DNA of 64,000 bases, taken from assembly GCA_965207805.1 (NCBI GenBank), contig OZ242312.1, positions 496,001-560,000 of the forward strand, written 5' to 3'. Position 1 is the stretch's first letter, and each line of letters starts with the position of its first letter. The stretch comes from Palauibacter sp965207805 (GTDB lineage: Bacteria > Gemmatimonadota > Gemmatimonadetes > Palauibacterales > Palauibacteraceae). Below are positions 25,863 through 33,204 of this stretch, piece by piece. The position numbers and the translations under genes were made by a program. Under the pieces are notes generated by a model that was not told the DNA's origin, made no database searches, and saw nothing but the letters and a program-made list of their open reading frames with translations.

Positions 25863-26407
25863 GACCGCCCCCTCGGCCAGAGGCTGAACGGTTCGCGCGC
25901 GAACACCCGGCGGACCATCGGCTCGAAGAACTCGAGCGGGAGCGAGTCGTAGTCGGGGTCGAACGCGCACTGGTCCCAGCGGTGGCCGAAGTCCACCGCG
26001 TCCTGGTACCAGGGGTGGTCGCGGTATCGGTCGCGCGCGTTGCGGTCGCGGCCCAGGTGGTGGGCGTAGTAGACGAGCTGGAACAGGCCATGGTGCCGGA
26101 CGATCCAGTGCGTGCGCTCGGTCACGAAGGGGCGGAGCAGCAGGGCGGCCAGTTCGCCGTGGCTGTGCGGGGCCAGCAGATCGTCGATGTCGTGCAGGAG
26201 CGCCGCCACGACCATCTCCTCTTCCGCGCCGTCGCGATGGGCGCGGGTCGCGCTCTGCAGTGAATGTTCAAGCCGGTCGACGTGGTAGCCGCCAACGGAG
26301 CCTGACAGCTCGCGGAGGTGCGCCAGCACGCGGTCGGCGGTATCGGCGGCGAACTCGTCCTCGAGGCGCGCGAGCAGTTCGTAGTCCTCGCGGGTGCCGT
26401 CCTCCAT
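25859..26407 (-). CDS. HD-domain mixed-valent diiron oxygenase (TmpB/PhnZ-like)
   Basis: The 182-residue protein has the HD ligand set of the oxygenase subgroup: His48 in EHSLQ, His72-Asp73 in LLHDID, His83 in HSHGE, His106 in RHHGLFQ and Asp145 in WDQCAFDP. The later YYAHHLGRDRN and LPLEFFEPMVRRVF match PhnZ/TmpB-type enzymes, which cleave alpha-hydroxyphosphonates with O2. The YxxE element ahead of the first His reads YHVD here. ATG 26407 is chosen by domain fit; ATG 26479 is possible. It faces a TmpA-like gene head to head, which strengthens the call. Confidence 0.75.
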   Translation of the reverse strand: MEDGTREDYELLARLEDEFAADTADRVLAHLRELSGSVGGYHVDRLEHSLQSATRAHRDGAEEEMVVAALLHDIDDLLAPHSHGELAALLLRPFVTERTHWIVRHHGLFQLVYYAHHLGRDRNARDRYRDHPWYQDAVDFGHRWDQCAFDPDYDSLPLEFFEPMVRRVFAREPFSLWPRGRS

Positions 26408-26616
26408 GCGCGTGAAACTCACGACGGGGCCGCTCGGCCCTCTGCCGGCTCCTGCGCTCGTCCCGGCCGTACGGGGCATGCCGGTCACTCTCCGCTGAGG
26501 GTTGGATCGGGGGTTCCTCGCCGCAGCGTCGGCAGAAGCGAAGGGCATTGTCAAGATCGCTCAGGCGTCCGTAGCGTTCGCTGCAGGCCGGTGACCACGG
26601 ACTGGGAGGATCGACC

Positions 26617-27732
26617 ATGGGTGCCTCGATCAGCAGCCTCGTGCAGAATGGCGACGCCCTGACCGCCGTCTGGAGCGACGGCAAACGCACCGATCTCCCG
26701 TACCTCTGGCTGCGCGACAACTGCGGCTGCGGCGAGTGCTGCGTGGAGCAGACCACGGAGAAACGGTTCCACGTCTTCCGCGTCCCCAGCGACCTGAGGC
26801 CGTCGACGGTCGGTATCGAAGCCGCGGGGTCGGAGGACGAGACCATCGCCATCGCATGGCCGGACGGACACCACACGCGCCACCGGTCGAGCGACATCCA
26901 CGGCCTCCTGAACCGGCCTCGTATCGAGTTGCAGTACTGGGACGGACGGTTCGAGCCCCGGAGGTTCGACTACCAGCGGTTTCTGGCGGACGACAGCGCG
27001 GCTGCGGAGGTGATCGAGGAGTTTTTGCGCACCGGGGTCTGCGTGCTGGTCGACGCCCCCACCGAACCGGATTCGCTGGAGGAACTCGCCGTCCGGCTGG
27101 GTCCGGTCAGGGAGGTCCTGTTCGAGCGCATCCACAACGTCAAACTCGATCCGAAGGGATACAACATCGCGCACACGGCTCTGGCCGTCGGAGCGCACAA
27201 CGACTTCACCAGCTACACGTGGCCCCCGAGCGTGCAGGCGCTGCACATGCTGGTGAACGAGTGCGAGGGCGGCGCGTCGACGGTCGTGGACGGCTTCGGC
27301 CTGCTCGAGGCGCTACGCCGCGAGCACCCGGACAAGTTCGACGTGTTGTGCTCGGTGCGGGTCCCATTCCGCATCTTCAGCGACGAATACGAGTGCTACG
27401 CGGCCAACCCCATGGTCGACCTGGACAGCGACGGGGAGATCAGGATGATCCGCTTCAACACGGCGCAGATGCAGGCAGTTCCCCTGTCGGAGCCCCGGCT
27501 GGGCGAGTTCTACGCCGCCTACCACGAACTGTCGAGCCGCGTCAACGACCCCGGCGCCCAGGTGACCTTCCGGCTGGAGGGCGGGATGATCCTGCTGTGC
27601 GCCGGACACCGCGTCCTCCACGGCCGCACCGAGATGGTATCGTCCGGCGCGCGCCACCTGCAGGACGCTTACTTCGAACACGACAACGTCCGCACCCACC
27701 TCAGGCTCCTCCGCCGCACCGGCCGCGCCTGA
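26617..27732 (+). CDS. Fe(II)/2-oxoglutarate dioxygenase, gamma-butyrobetaine hydroxylase/TmpA type
   Basis: The 371-residue protein has the two-domain build of this family. An N-terminal zinc-binding domain shows WLRDNCGCGECC, and a TauD-like double-stranded helix has the iron ligands HND near residue 193 and His in GHRVLHGRTEM near residue 333. Known members hydroxylate quaternary-amine substrates: gamma-butyrobetaine, trimethyllysine, and 2-trimethylaminoethylphosphonate (TmpA). GGGAGG precedes ATG 26617 by 7 bases. The head-to-head HD oxygenase suggests the TmpA-TmpB phosphonate route to glycine betaine, but a related amine substrate is possible. Confidence 0.8.
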   Translation: MGASISSLVQNGDALTAVWSDGKRTDLPYLWLRDNCGCGECCVEQTTEKRFHVFRVPSDLRPSTVGIEAAGSEDETIAIAWPDGHHTRHRSSDIHGLLNRPRIELQYWDGRFEPRRFDYQRFLADDSAAAEVIEEFLRTGVCVLVDAPTEPDSLEELAVRLGPVREVLFERIHNVKLDPKGYNIAHTALAVGAHNDFTSYTWPPSVQALHMLVNECEGGASTVVDGFGLLEALRREHPDKFDVLCSVRVPFRIFSDEYECYAANPMVDLDSDGEIRMIRFNTAQMQAVPLSEPRLGEFYAAYHELSSRVNDPGAQVTFRLEGGMILLCAGHRVLHGRTEMVSSGARHLQDAYFEHDNVRTHLRLLRRTGRA

Positions 27733-27783
27733 GAACCCGGTCAGCCCAACGCGCGTACCACAACCATGCCGAAGGAGAGTCCC

Positions 27784-28722
27784 ATGATGAGCTCGGGCGA
27801 TAGGACGCGCCGCGACTTCCTGTCTTGCCTGGCGGGTGCCGGCGCTGTGCTGGCTGCCCCGCGCGCCCTGTTCGGGAGCACGCCTGCGGTCCAGGAAACG
27901 CTCCCCACGCGCCCGATCCCGGGAACCGAGGAGTCGCTGCCTATCGTCGGCTTCGGCTCGTCGAAGCCCGTGCTCGAGATCCCGGCCGAGGGGACGGAGC
28001 CCCTGGCTCGCGTGATCCGCGTGCTTCTCGATCATGGCGGGCGCGTCGTGGACACCTCGCCGCGCACGCCGGAGATCGACGCGGAGTTCGGCACGGTCCT
28101 GACGGCGCCGGAGTTCAGCGGCCGCCTCTTCGTCGCCACGAAGATCAACACGGACGGGGAAGCGTCAGGCATCGAGCAGATGCGGCAGAACCAGCGGCTC
28201 GTCGGAAGTCGCACCCTGGACCTGCTCGAGGTCGAGAGCATGCGCGACCTGGACGCGCACTGGCCCAACGTGCTCCGCTGGAAGGACTCGGGCGAGGCGC
28301 GCTACATCGGCGTCACCACCTCCAGCATCCCCCAGCACGAGGCGTTCGAGTCGTTCATGCGGACGCAGCCCCTCGACTTCGTCCAAGTCAACTACTCAGT
28401 GATGGAACACAACGCGGAGGAACGGCTCCTGCCGCTCGCGCAGGATCTCGGGCTCGCCGTCCTCATCAACCGTCCGTTCATGAACGGCAACTACTTCCCC
28501 CGCGTGAGCGGACACGAGCTACCCGAGTGGGCGGCCGAGTTCGACTGCGCGAGCTGGGCGCAGTTCTCCCTCAAGTACATCCTCGCCCACCCCGCCGTAA
28601 CGTGCGCCCTGACCGAGACGACGAACCCGGACCACATGGCGGAGAACATCGGAGCCGCCTTCGGCCGCCTCCCCGACGAGGCGACCAAGCGCCGCATGCG
28701 GGAACTCGTCCAGGACTTCTGA
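27784..28722 (+). CDS. Tat-exported aldo/keto reductase homologue, active site degenerate
   Basis: The 312-residue protein begins with a twin-arginine signal (TRRDFLSCLAGAGAVLAA) and an AKR-type barrel follows. The Asp (VVDTSP) and Lys (VATKIN) of the catalytic tetrad are present. The Tyr of the usual DTAxxYG is Thr in DTSPRTP, and the His of the usual LxxH strand is absent (DLLEVESMRD). It may not be a working reductase. AAGGAG six bases before ATG 27784 fixes the start. It is 51 bases behind the TmpA-like gene and probably in its transcript. Confidence 0.8.
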   Translation: MMSSGDRTRRDFLSCLAGAGAVLAAPRALFGSTPAVQETLPTRPIPGTEESLPIVGFGSSKPVLEIPAEGTEPLARVIRVLLDHGGRVVDTSPRTPEIDAEFGTVLTAPEFSGRLFVATKINTDGEASGIEQMRQNQRLVGSRTLDLLEVESMRDLDAHWPNVLRWKDSGEARYIGVTTSSIPQHEAFESFMRTQPLDFVQVNYSVMEHNAEERLLPLAQDLGLAVLINRPFMNGNYFPRVSGHELPEWAAEFDCASWAQFSLKYILAHPAVTCALTETTNPDHMAENIGAAFGRLPDEATKRRMRELVQDF

Positions 28723-28760
28723 ACCCGGATCCGCACCCGGAACGTTCCCGCGGGAACGTC

Positions 28761-29594
28761 CTACTCCGAAACGTCCCGTTCCGTCCGCTCGATCTCCAAC
28801 CCTGCCGGCTGGGGCAGGACGCCACCGGTCCGCGCGAAGTGCGTGACCAGGCCCTGGTCCTCCAGGGGTGTGTCGGGCAGAGGCGCGACGAAGCGATCCT
28901 GGCTGGGAGAGTAGTAGAGGCACCCCACTTCGGCGGAGGGACGGGATCGAAGGAAGTCCTCCGCCTCGGACAGCGCGGCCAGCCAGATCGACTTTGCTCC
29001 GGCGAGATCGAAGGGCTCCGTGAGGTCGAGGCGCTCGATGTCTTCGTGCCGATGACGTCCGCGCCGCTTGAGTTGCGCAAGGAGCGAGAGGGGCGTGAAC
29101 CCCGGATCCTTCCCGACTGCGGCCCAGACCAGCGCGCCGAGCACAAGTATCCGCTCGTGCGCATAGAGGATGTCGACGAAGTCGCGGGGCTCGTCGCGGC
29201 CCGCGAGCGCAAGGATCTTGTTGAGGGCCAGATCCACTTCGTGAAGGACCACGAACCCCTCGGGAGTCCGGGTGGTGGGCATGAAGCGCCACGCCGAGTC
29301 ATGGGCCCAGTCGATCTGCGTGTGCCGCCCCTCGCGTCCGACCAGGGCGCGGACGTACCCCGGCTGGCTCATGAGCACCTGCAACGAGTAGCCGGCGTCG
29401 ATCAGCGCCGCGCGATCCTCTTCGAACGCTGCGCCCACCTCTTCGAGCGCGTCGTGGAAGAAATCGAGGTCCTGACTGATTCGAAGCGAGCGTTCGGGAG
29501 CGTGTAACGCCGCTCCGCCCGCGAGATAACCCTCGGTGGTGCGCGCCGCGGCGAGGATGGAGAGCACGTCCCGCTGAAGGTCAGTCAGGGGCAC
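28761..29594 (-). CDS. Nucleotidyltransferase, AbiEii/AbiGii toxin family
   Basis: The 277-residue protein has the family's nucleotidyltransferase core: YLAGGAALH, then RISQDLDFFHD with the metal-binding Asp pair. A conserved VVLHEVDLALNKILAL with Lys and GRDEPRDFVDILY follow. Type IV toxins of this fold (AbiEii, MenA) transfer nucleotides to tRNA or other targets. GTG 29594 is chosen because it overlaps the small upstream gene by 10 bases and removes an unlikely extension. The pair looks like a toxin-antitoxin unit. Confidence 0.75.
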   Translation of the reverse strand: MPLTDLQRDVLSILAAARTTEGYLAGGAALHAPERSLRISQDLDFFHDALEEVGAAFEEDRAALIDAGYSLQVLMSQPGYVRALVGREGRHTQIDWAHDSAWRFMPTTRTPEGFVVLHEVDLALNKILALAGRDEPRDFVDILYAHERILVLGALVWAAVGKDPGFTPLSLLAQLKRRGRHRHEDIERLDLTEPFDLAGAKSIWLAALSEAEDFLRSRPSAEVGCLYYSPSQDRFVAPLPDTPLEDQGLVTHFARTGGVLPQPAGLEIERTERDVSE

Positions 29595-29851
29595 AGGCGC
29601 CCCGCGACCCGCCAGGCCTTCAGGTTCCCGTTCCTCTTGAGGGTCTCGGCCACCCATTCCACGTCGTTCAAGCCGATCTCCAGATCGGGGCGGTACGACC
29701 AGAAGCAAGTGGCGTAGAACTCGCGGTAAGCCCGTCGCGCCTCGCGGACGCGCACCATCGCCCGCGCGGTCTCGGAATCGAGGCGCCGCCGGCTCTTCCT
29801 GCCTCCTCGCCGTCCGATGTCGGCCAGGTACTTCCTTGTACTCTCGTCCAT
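29585..29851 (-). CDS. Small basic protein, probable antitoxin partner
   Basis: The 88-residue product has a basic N-terminal segment (IGRRGGRKSRRRLDSETA) and a helical middle (MVRVREARRAYREFYATCFW). The C-terminus is predicted to contact a partner. It precedes and overlaps the AbiEii-like gene by 10 bases, the position of the cognate antitoxin. It is much shorter than AbiEi, so the pairing is inferred from context. Confidence 0.6.
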   Translation of the reverse strand: MDESTRKYLADIGRRGGRKSRRRLDSETARAMVRVREARRAYREFYATCFWSYRPDLEIGLNDVEWVAETLKRNGNLKAWRVAGRLCP

Positions 29852-29874
29852 TCGAATATCGTAAGCGGCTTATG

Positions 29875-30843
29875 TTATGGAATCAAGCAGCCGAGGATCT
29901 CTCCACTACCGAGTACCGCTTCGTCGTCGATCCACACGGTTGGGGCCCGCGCGATGGCGTCGAAGTGGGTCTTGGCGGAGATGGTGCCGCCGAGGTTGGC
30001 GGAGGTGCCGATGCCGATGTGGACGGTGCCGTTCACGCCTTCGTCGTTGAGCATCTCGCCGGTGAACTCGGTGCAGGCCGGGTTCAGGCCGAAGGCGAAC
30101 TGGGCCAGGTTGTAGACCCAGGGGTCGTCCTGCCGGGCGAGTAGCTCTGCGAGGAATGCGGCTTGGTCGCCGCCCTCGATGTCGGTGACGAAGCCCTTCG
30201 AGATGCGGAAGGTCACGGGTTCGCGGATGGGGCCCACGCCGTAGTAGGGGATGCTCCCGTCGCACACGAACACGCCCTCGGTGGTGCCCTGCGCGGGGGC
30301 GCAGTTGGCTTCGATGTTGGGGACGGCCGAAAAGCCGGGGCCGTCCAGCAGGCAGGCGTGGCTGTTCCCGGTCACACCCGCGAGGCTCATGGTGAGATCG
30401 GTGCCGGCGGGGTTCGTCACCCGCAGACGCTCGCCGGCGGTGAGCTTCGCCGCGACGGCGTCGCACAGCGGTTTGCGCTCGCGGAAGTCCGTGAACAGTC
30501 CGCCCTCGCGCATCATTCGCTCGGTGAACGCGGTCATGGAGAGAACTCGGGCTCCGGCGCCTATGGCCTCGCGCACCGCGCGGGTGTGCGCCAGCGCCAG
30601 CGTCACGGGCAGGAAGGCGACGTCGGCGCCCGAGAGCGCCGCGGCCACCGCAGGTCCCGGCTCCTCGTTATCGATCGACCGCTCGGGCGGGACCACGATG
30701 CTCGGGACGGCGCCGACCTCAAGCGCGGCGTCGGCGACGGCCCGGGCGATCGTCATGCGCTCCGGATCCGTGACGATGACCACGTCCTCGGCGGGCCGCA
30801 CGTTGGCGCACGTCCGCACCAGGATCTCCGCACCTCCCTTCAT
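29875..30843 (-). CDS. M29/NicX-like metalloenzyme, copy 2 of tandem pair
   Basis: The 322-residue protein matches the aminopeptidase T-type (M29) fold, which also contains 2,5-dihydroxypyridine dioxygenase (NicX). Candidate metal ligands sit in PNIEANCAPAQG (Glu), EFTGEMLNDEGVNGTVHIG (Glu and His) and KTHFDAI (His and Asp). It is clearly paralogous to the gene just upstream, 13 bases away. Whether it is a peptidase or a ring-cleaving dioxygenase cannot be told. GGAG with 6-base spacing supports ATG 30843. Confidence 0.75.
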   Translation of the reverse strand: MKGGAEILVRTCANVRPAEDVVIVTDPERMTIARAVADAALEVGAVPSIVVPPERSIDNEEPGPAVAAALSGADVAFLPVTLALAHTRAVREAIGAGARVLSMTAFTERMMREGGLFTDFRERKPLCDAVAAKLTAGERLRVTNPAGTDLTMSLAGVTGNSHACLLDGPGFSAVPNIEANCAPAQGTTEGVFVCDGSIPYYGVGPIREPVTFRISKGFVTDIEGGDQAAFLAELLARQDDPWVYNLAQFAFGLNPACTEFTGEMLNDEGVNGTVHIGIGTSANLGGTISAKTHFDAIARAPTVWIDDEAVLGSGEILGCLIP

Positions 30844-30856
30844 GCGGGCTCCAGTC

Positions 30857-31849
30857 TCATACCAGCACCTGCTTGTCTCGCTGGACGATGCGGCCGTCTA
30901 CAGCGATGGTCGGCTCCCACATGAGCAGGTCGTAATGGGTCGGGGCCACGATCTCGCCTCCGAGGGTGTGGCTCGTTCCGATGCCGATGTGGATCGTGCC
31001 CATGACGCCCTCGTCCTCGAGCATTTCTCCGGTGAGGCGGGCGTTGGGGTTCAGGCCGACGCCGAGTTCCGCGACGTTGAAGCAGTACGGGTCCCCGAAG
31101 GATTCCAGGTGCTCGCGCAAGAAGTCGGCCTGCGCCCCGCCGGCCATCTCCACGATGGCACCCTCGCGCACCACGCAGACGATCGGCTCCTCCAGGATGC
31201 CGATGCCGAGGTAGGGGACCGAGGCGTCGAAGACGAGCGTGCCCTCGGCCGAACCGGTCACCGGGACGACGTTGACTTCGATGTCGGGGACCGGGGCCAG
31301 TTCTCCGGGTTCCGGGACGTTCGTCAGCACGTTGGCGACGCGACCCTCGATCCCGAAGCGGAGATCCGTCCCGCGCGGGGAAGTGAGCCGCACCGACTCA
31401 CCCTCGGTGAACGCCGCGCCGAGTCGGCGGCAGACGTCGGCCTGCGCCTCGAAGTCGGTCTCGAGCAGCGCGGGGCTGGTCATGATCGCGTCGGTGTAAG
31501 CCGTCATCATGCAGACGCGCGCGCCCGCCTCCAGTGCGGCCCGCATCGCGCGCGTGTGGGTGATCGAGATGCGAACGGGGGAGAGAATCACGGCGGCCTC
31601 GGCCATGGCCCGGGCGACCGGAGGGGGCGGCTCCTGCCCGTCCTGATTCCGCATGGGAATTATGCACACGGTGACGTCGGCGCCGGCGTCGCGGGCGGCC
31701 GCGGCCACGGCATCCGCGTACCGCCCCATCGTCGGATCGGTCACGATCACGACGACTTCACCCGGCTGGATGCGTCCGTTCACGTGCACGAGCCGCCGCG
31801 CGCCGGGCGAGAGATCCAGGCCAGCCTCAGCCACGGCCCCGTCAGCCAC
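30857..31849 (-). CDS. M29/NicX-like metalloenzyme, copy 1 of tandem pair
   Basis: The 330-residue paralogue keeps the same ligand-bearing segments: PDIEVNVVPVTG, LTGEMLEDEGVMGTIHIGIG and PTHYDLLMW. GTG 31849 overlaps the end of the DAACS symporter gene by 8 bases, so the three genes form an operon in which a transporter supplies the substrate. A carboxylate substrate is suggested by the transporter family. The duplication may give a two-protein complex or two related substrates. Confidence 0.75.
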   Translation of the reverse strand: MADGAVAEAGLDLSPGARRLVHVNGRIQPGEVVVIVTDPTMGRYADAVAAAARDAGADVTVCIIPMRNQDGQEPPPPVARAMAEAAVILSPVRISITHTRAMRAALEAGARVCMMTAYTDAIMTSPALLETDFEAQADVCRRLGAAFTEGESVRLTSPRGTDLRFGIEGRVANVLTNVPEPGELAPVPDIEVNVVPVTGSAEGTLVFDASVPYLGIGILEEPIVCVVREGAIVEMAGGAQADFLREHLESFGDPYCFNVAELGVGLNPNARLTGEMLEDEGVMGTIHIGIGTSHTLGGEIVAPTHYDLLMWEPTIAVDGRIVQRDKQVLV

Positions 31850-33029
31850 GGTCCCTCGCGAAGAATTCGTCGAAGCGGCCGTCGAAGATAATCGCCGTGT
31901 AGCCGTCTCCGGTCGTGTTGGTCGCGGTGCGCAGCATGTCCGGGATGCCTCCGGAAAGTGCGATCCAGCTCGCGATGAACTCGCCCTGCGCCTGACCCTC
32001 GAGTCCCAGCATGCTCGCGAACAGCGTCGCGCTCCACAGCGCCGTCCCCATGCCGGCCGGGAGCCCAGGGGCGGCGATCGTGAACAGGACGACGGCGGGC
32101 CACGCGGCGAGCATCATCATCCAGCTCAATTCCAGGCCGAACACGTAGCTGACGACGAAGGGTCCGTACGCGACGTAGGCCAGCGCGCTCGCGTCCAGGT
32201 TCGCGACGGCGCCGAACGGGAGGACGAAGTCGGCCACCTCGTCGCGCACGCCGACCTTCTTGGCGTTGGCGAGGTTGACGGGGAGCGTCGCCAGCGACGA
32301 ACACGTGCCCGCGGCGAAGACCGCGGTCGGCACATAGTACGCGCTCAACACGGGCCCCACGGGCCGCCGTCCGACTCTGCGGACGAGCACGAACGTGTAG
32401 AACGCCCACCAGATCAGGACGAGGGCGCCGGTGTAGGCGGCCATCGTCAGATAGTGGGAGAGCCCCAGGCTCGCGCCGAAGCGCACGCCCAGGGTGATGC
32501 CGAAAGCGAGAATGAGCGGAAGCATGACGTAGGCCAGCTTGCCGCCCGCCCTCTCGATCGAGTCGGCGATGCTTCGAAGCACGCGGTAGGTGGGATCATG
32601 GCGGGCGCCGAAGGCTCCGAGCAGGACGCCGGCGAGGATCGCGAGCAGCGGCCACGAGGCCCCGCCCTCCCCGAGGCTCCGCAGCATGGCGGCGGCTTCG
32701 GTCCATACGCCCCGGTCCCCCGTGGCCAGCGGGATGCGAAAGATCGTGGCGGAAGTCACGACGGCGATGAGCCCGGCGATGGTCGACGTGAAGATGTACC
32801 AGAGGACGACCGCCCCGGCGAAGCGTCCGGCGAGTCCCCGCCGCACCAGCGTCGCGATGGCCGGACTGAGGGCCGCCAGAATGAGCAGCGGCACGACGGC
32901 GACCACCCACCCGATGAGCGTCGCCGTGGCGTCGGCCACCGGCGCGAGCGCACCCGGGAAGAACCCACCCGCGGCCAGACCCGCTACCAGCGCCAGCAGG
33001 GTCCACACATACGCCGGAACCCTGCGCAT
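31842..33029 (-). CDS. Dicarboxylate/amino acid:cation symporter (DAACS family)
   Basis: The 395-residue membrane protein has about eight membrane segments and the DAACS transport core. GTCSSLATLPVNLANAKKVG corresponds to the serine-rich hairpin, PFGAVANLDASAL to the NMDGT region (Met changed to Leu) and MLRTATNTTGDG to the substrate-binding helix with Asp/Arg/Thr/Asn. It takes up dicarboxylates or amino acids with Na+ or H+. ATG 33029 starts the first membrane helix. It is first in the operon with the two M29-like genes. Confidence 0.88.
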   Translation of the reverse strand: MRRVPAYVWTLLALVAGLAAGGFFPGALAPVADATATLIGWVVAVVPLLILAALSPAIATLVRRGLAGRFAGAVVLWYIFTSTIAGLIAVVTSATIFRIPLATGDRGVWTEAAAMLRSLGEGGASWPLLAILAGVLLGAFGARHDPTYRVLRSIADSIERAGGKLAYVMLPLILAFGITLGVRFGASLGLSHYLTMAAYTGALVLIWWAFYTFVLVRRVGRRPVGPVLSAYYVPTAVFAAGTCSSLATLPVNLANAKKVGVRDEVADFVLPFGAVANLDASALAYVAYGPFVVSYVFGLELSWMMMLAAWPAVVLFTIAAPGLPAGMGTALWSATLFASMLGLEGQAQGEFIASWIALSGGIPDMLRTATNTTGDGYTAIIFDGRFDEFFARDRG

Positions 33030-33204
33030 GACCCCCGGCGTCACTCCTAGGCGTGCCGGTGGATCCGGGCGCGCAACGTGGCGCGCAAGGTCTCGAGGCA
33101 GGGCGAGATGTTGATGGGGCTCATGGGCGAAGCGTAGTGTCTTCAGGAAAAAGTTGGCAACGCCAAGGTCAGCCTGTATTGCCCCGCTCAGCCCGGAGGG
33201 CCCT

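Noticed and set aside
24409..26091. A 560-residue protein rich in Arg and Gly antisense to or overlapping the serine hydrolase
   Set aside because: The frame has no motif and its composition is typical of an alternate frame of GC-rich DNA; the serine hydrolase frame carries catalytic motifs.
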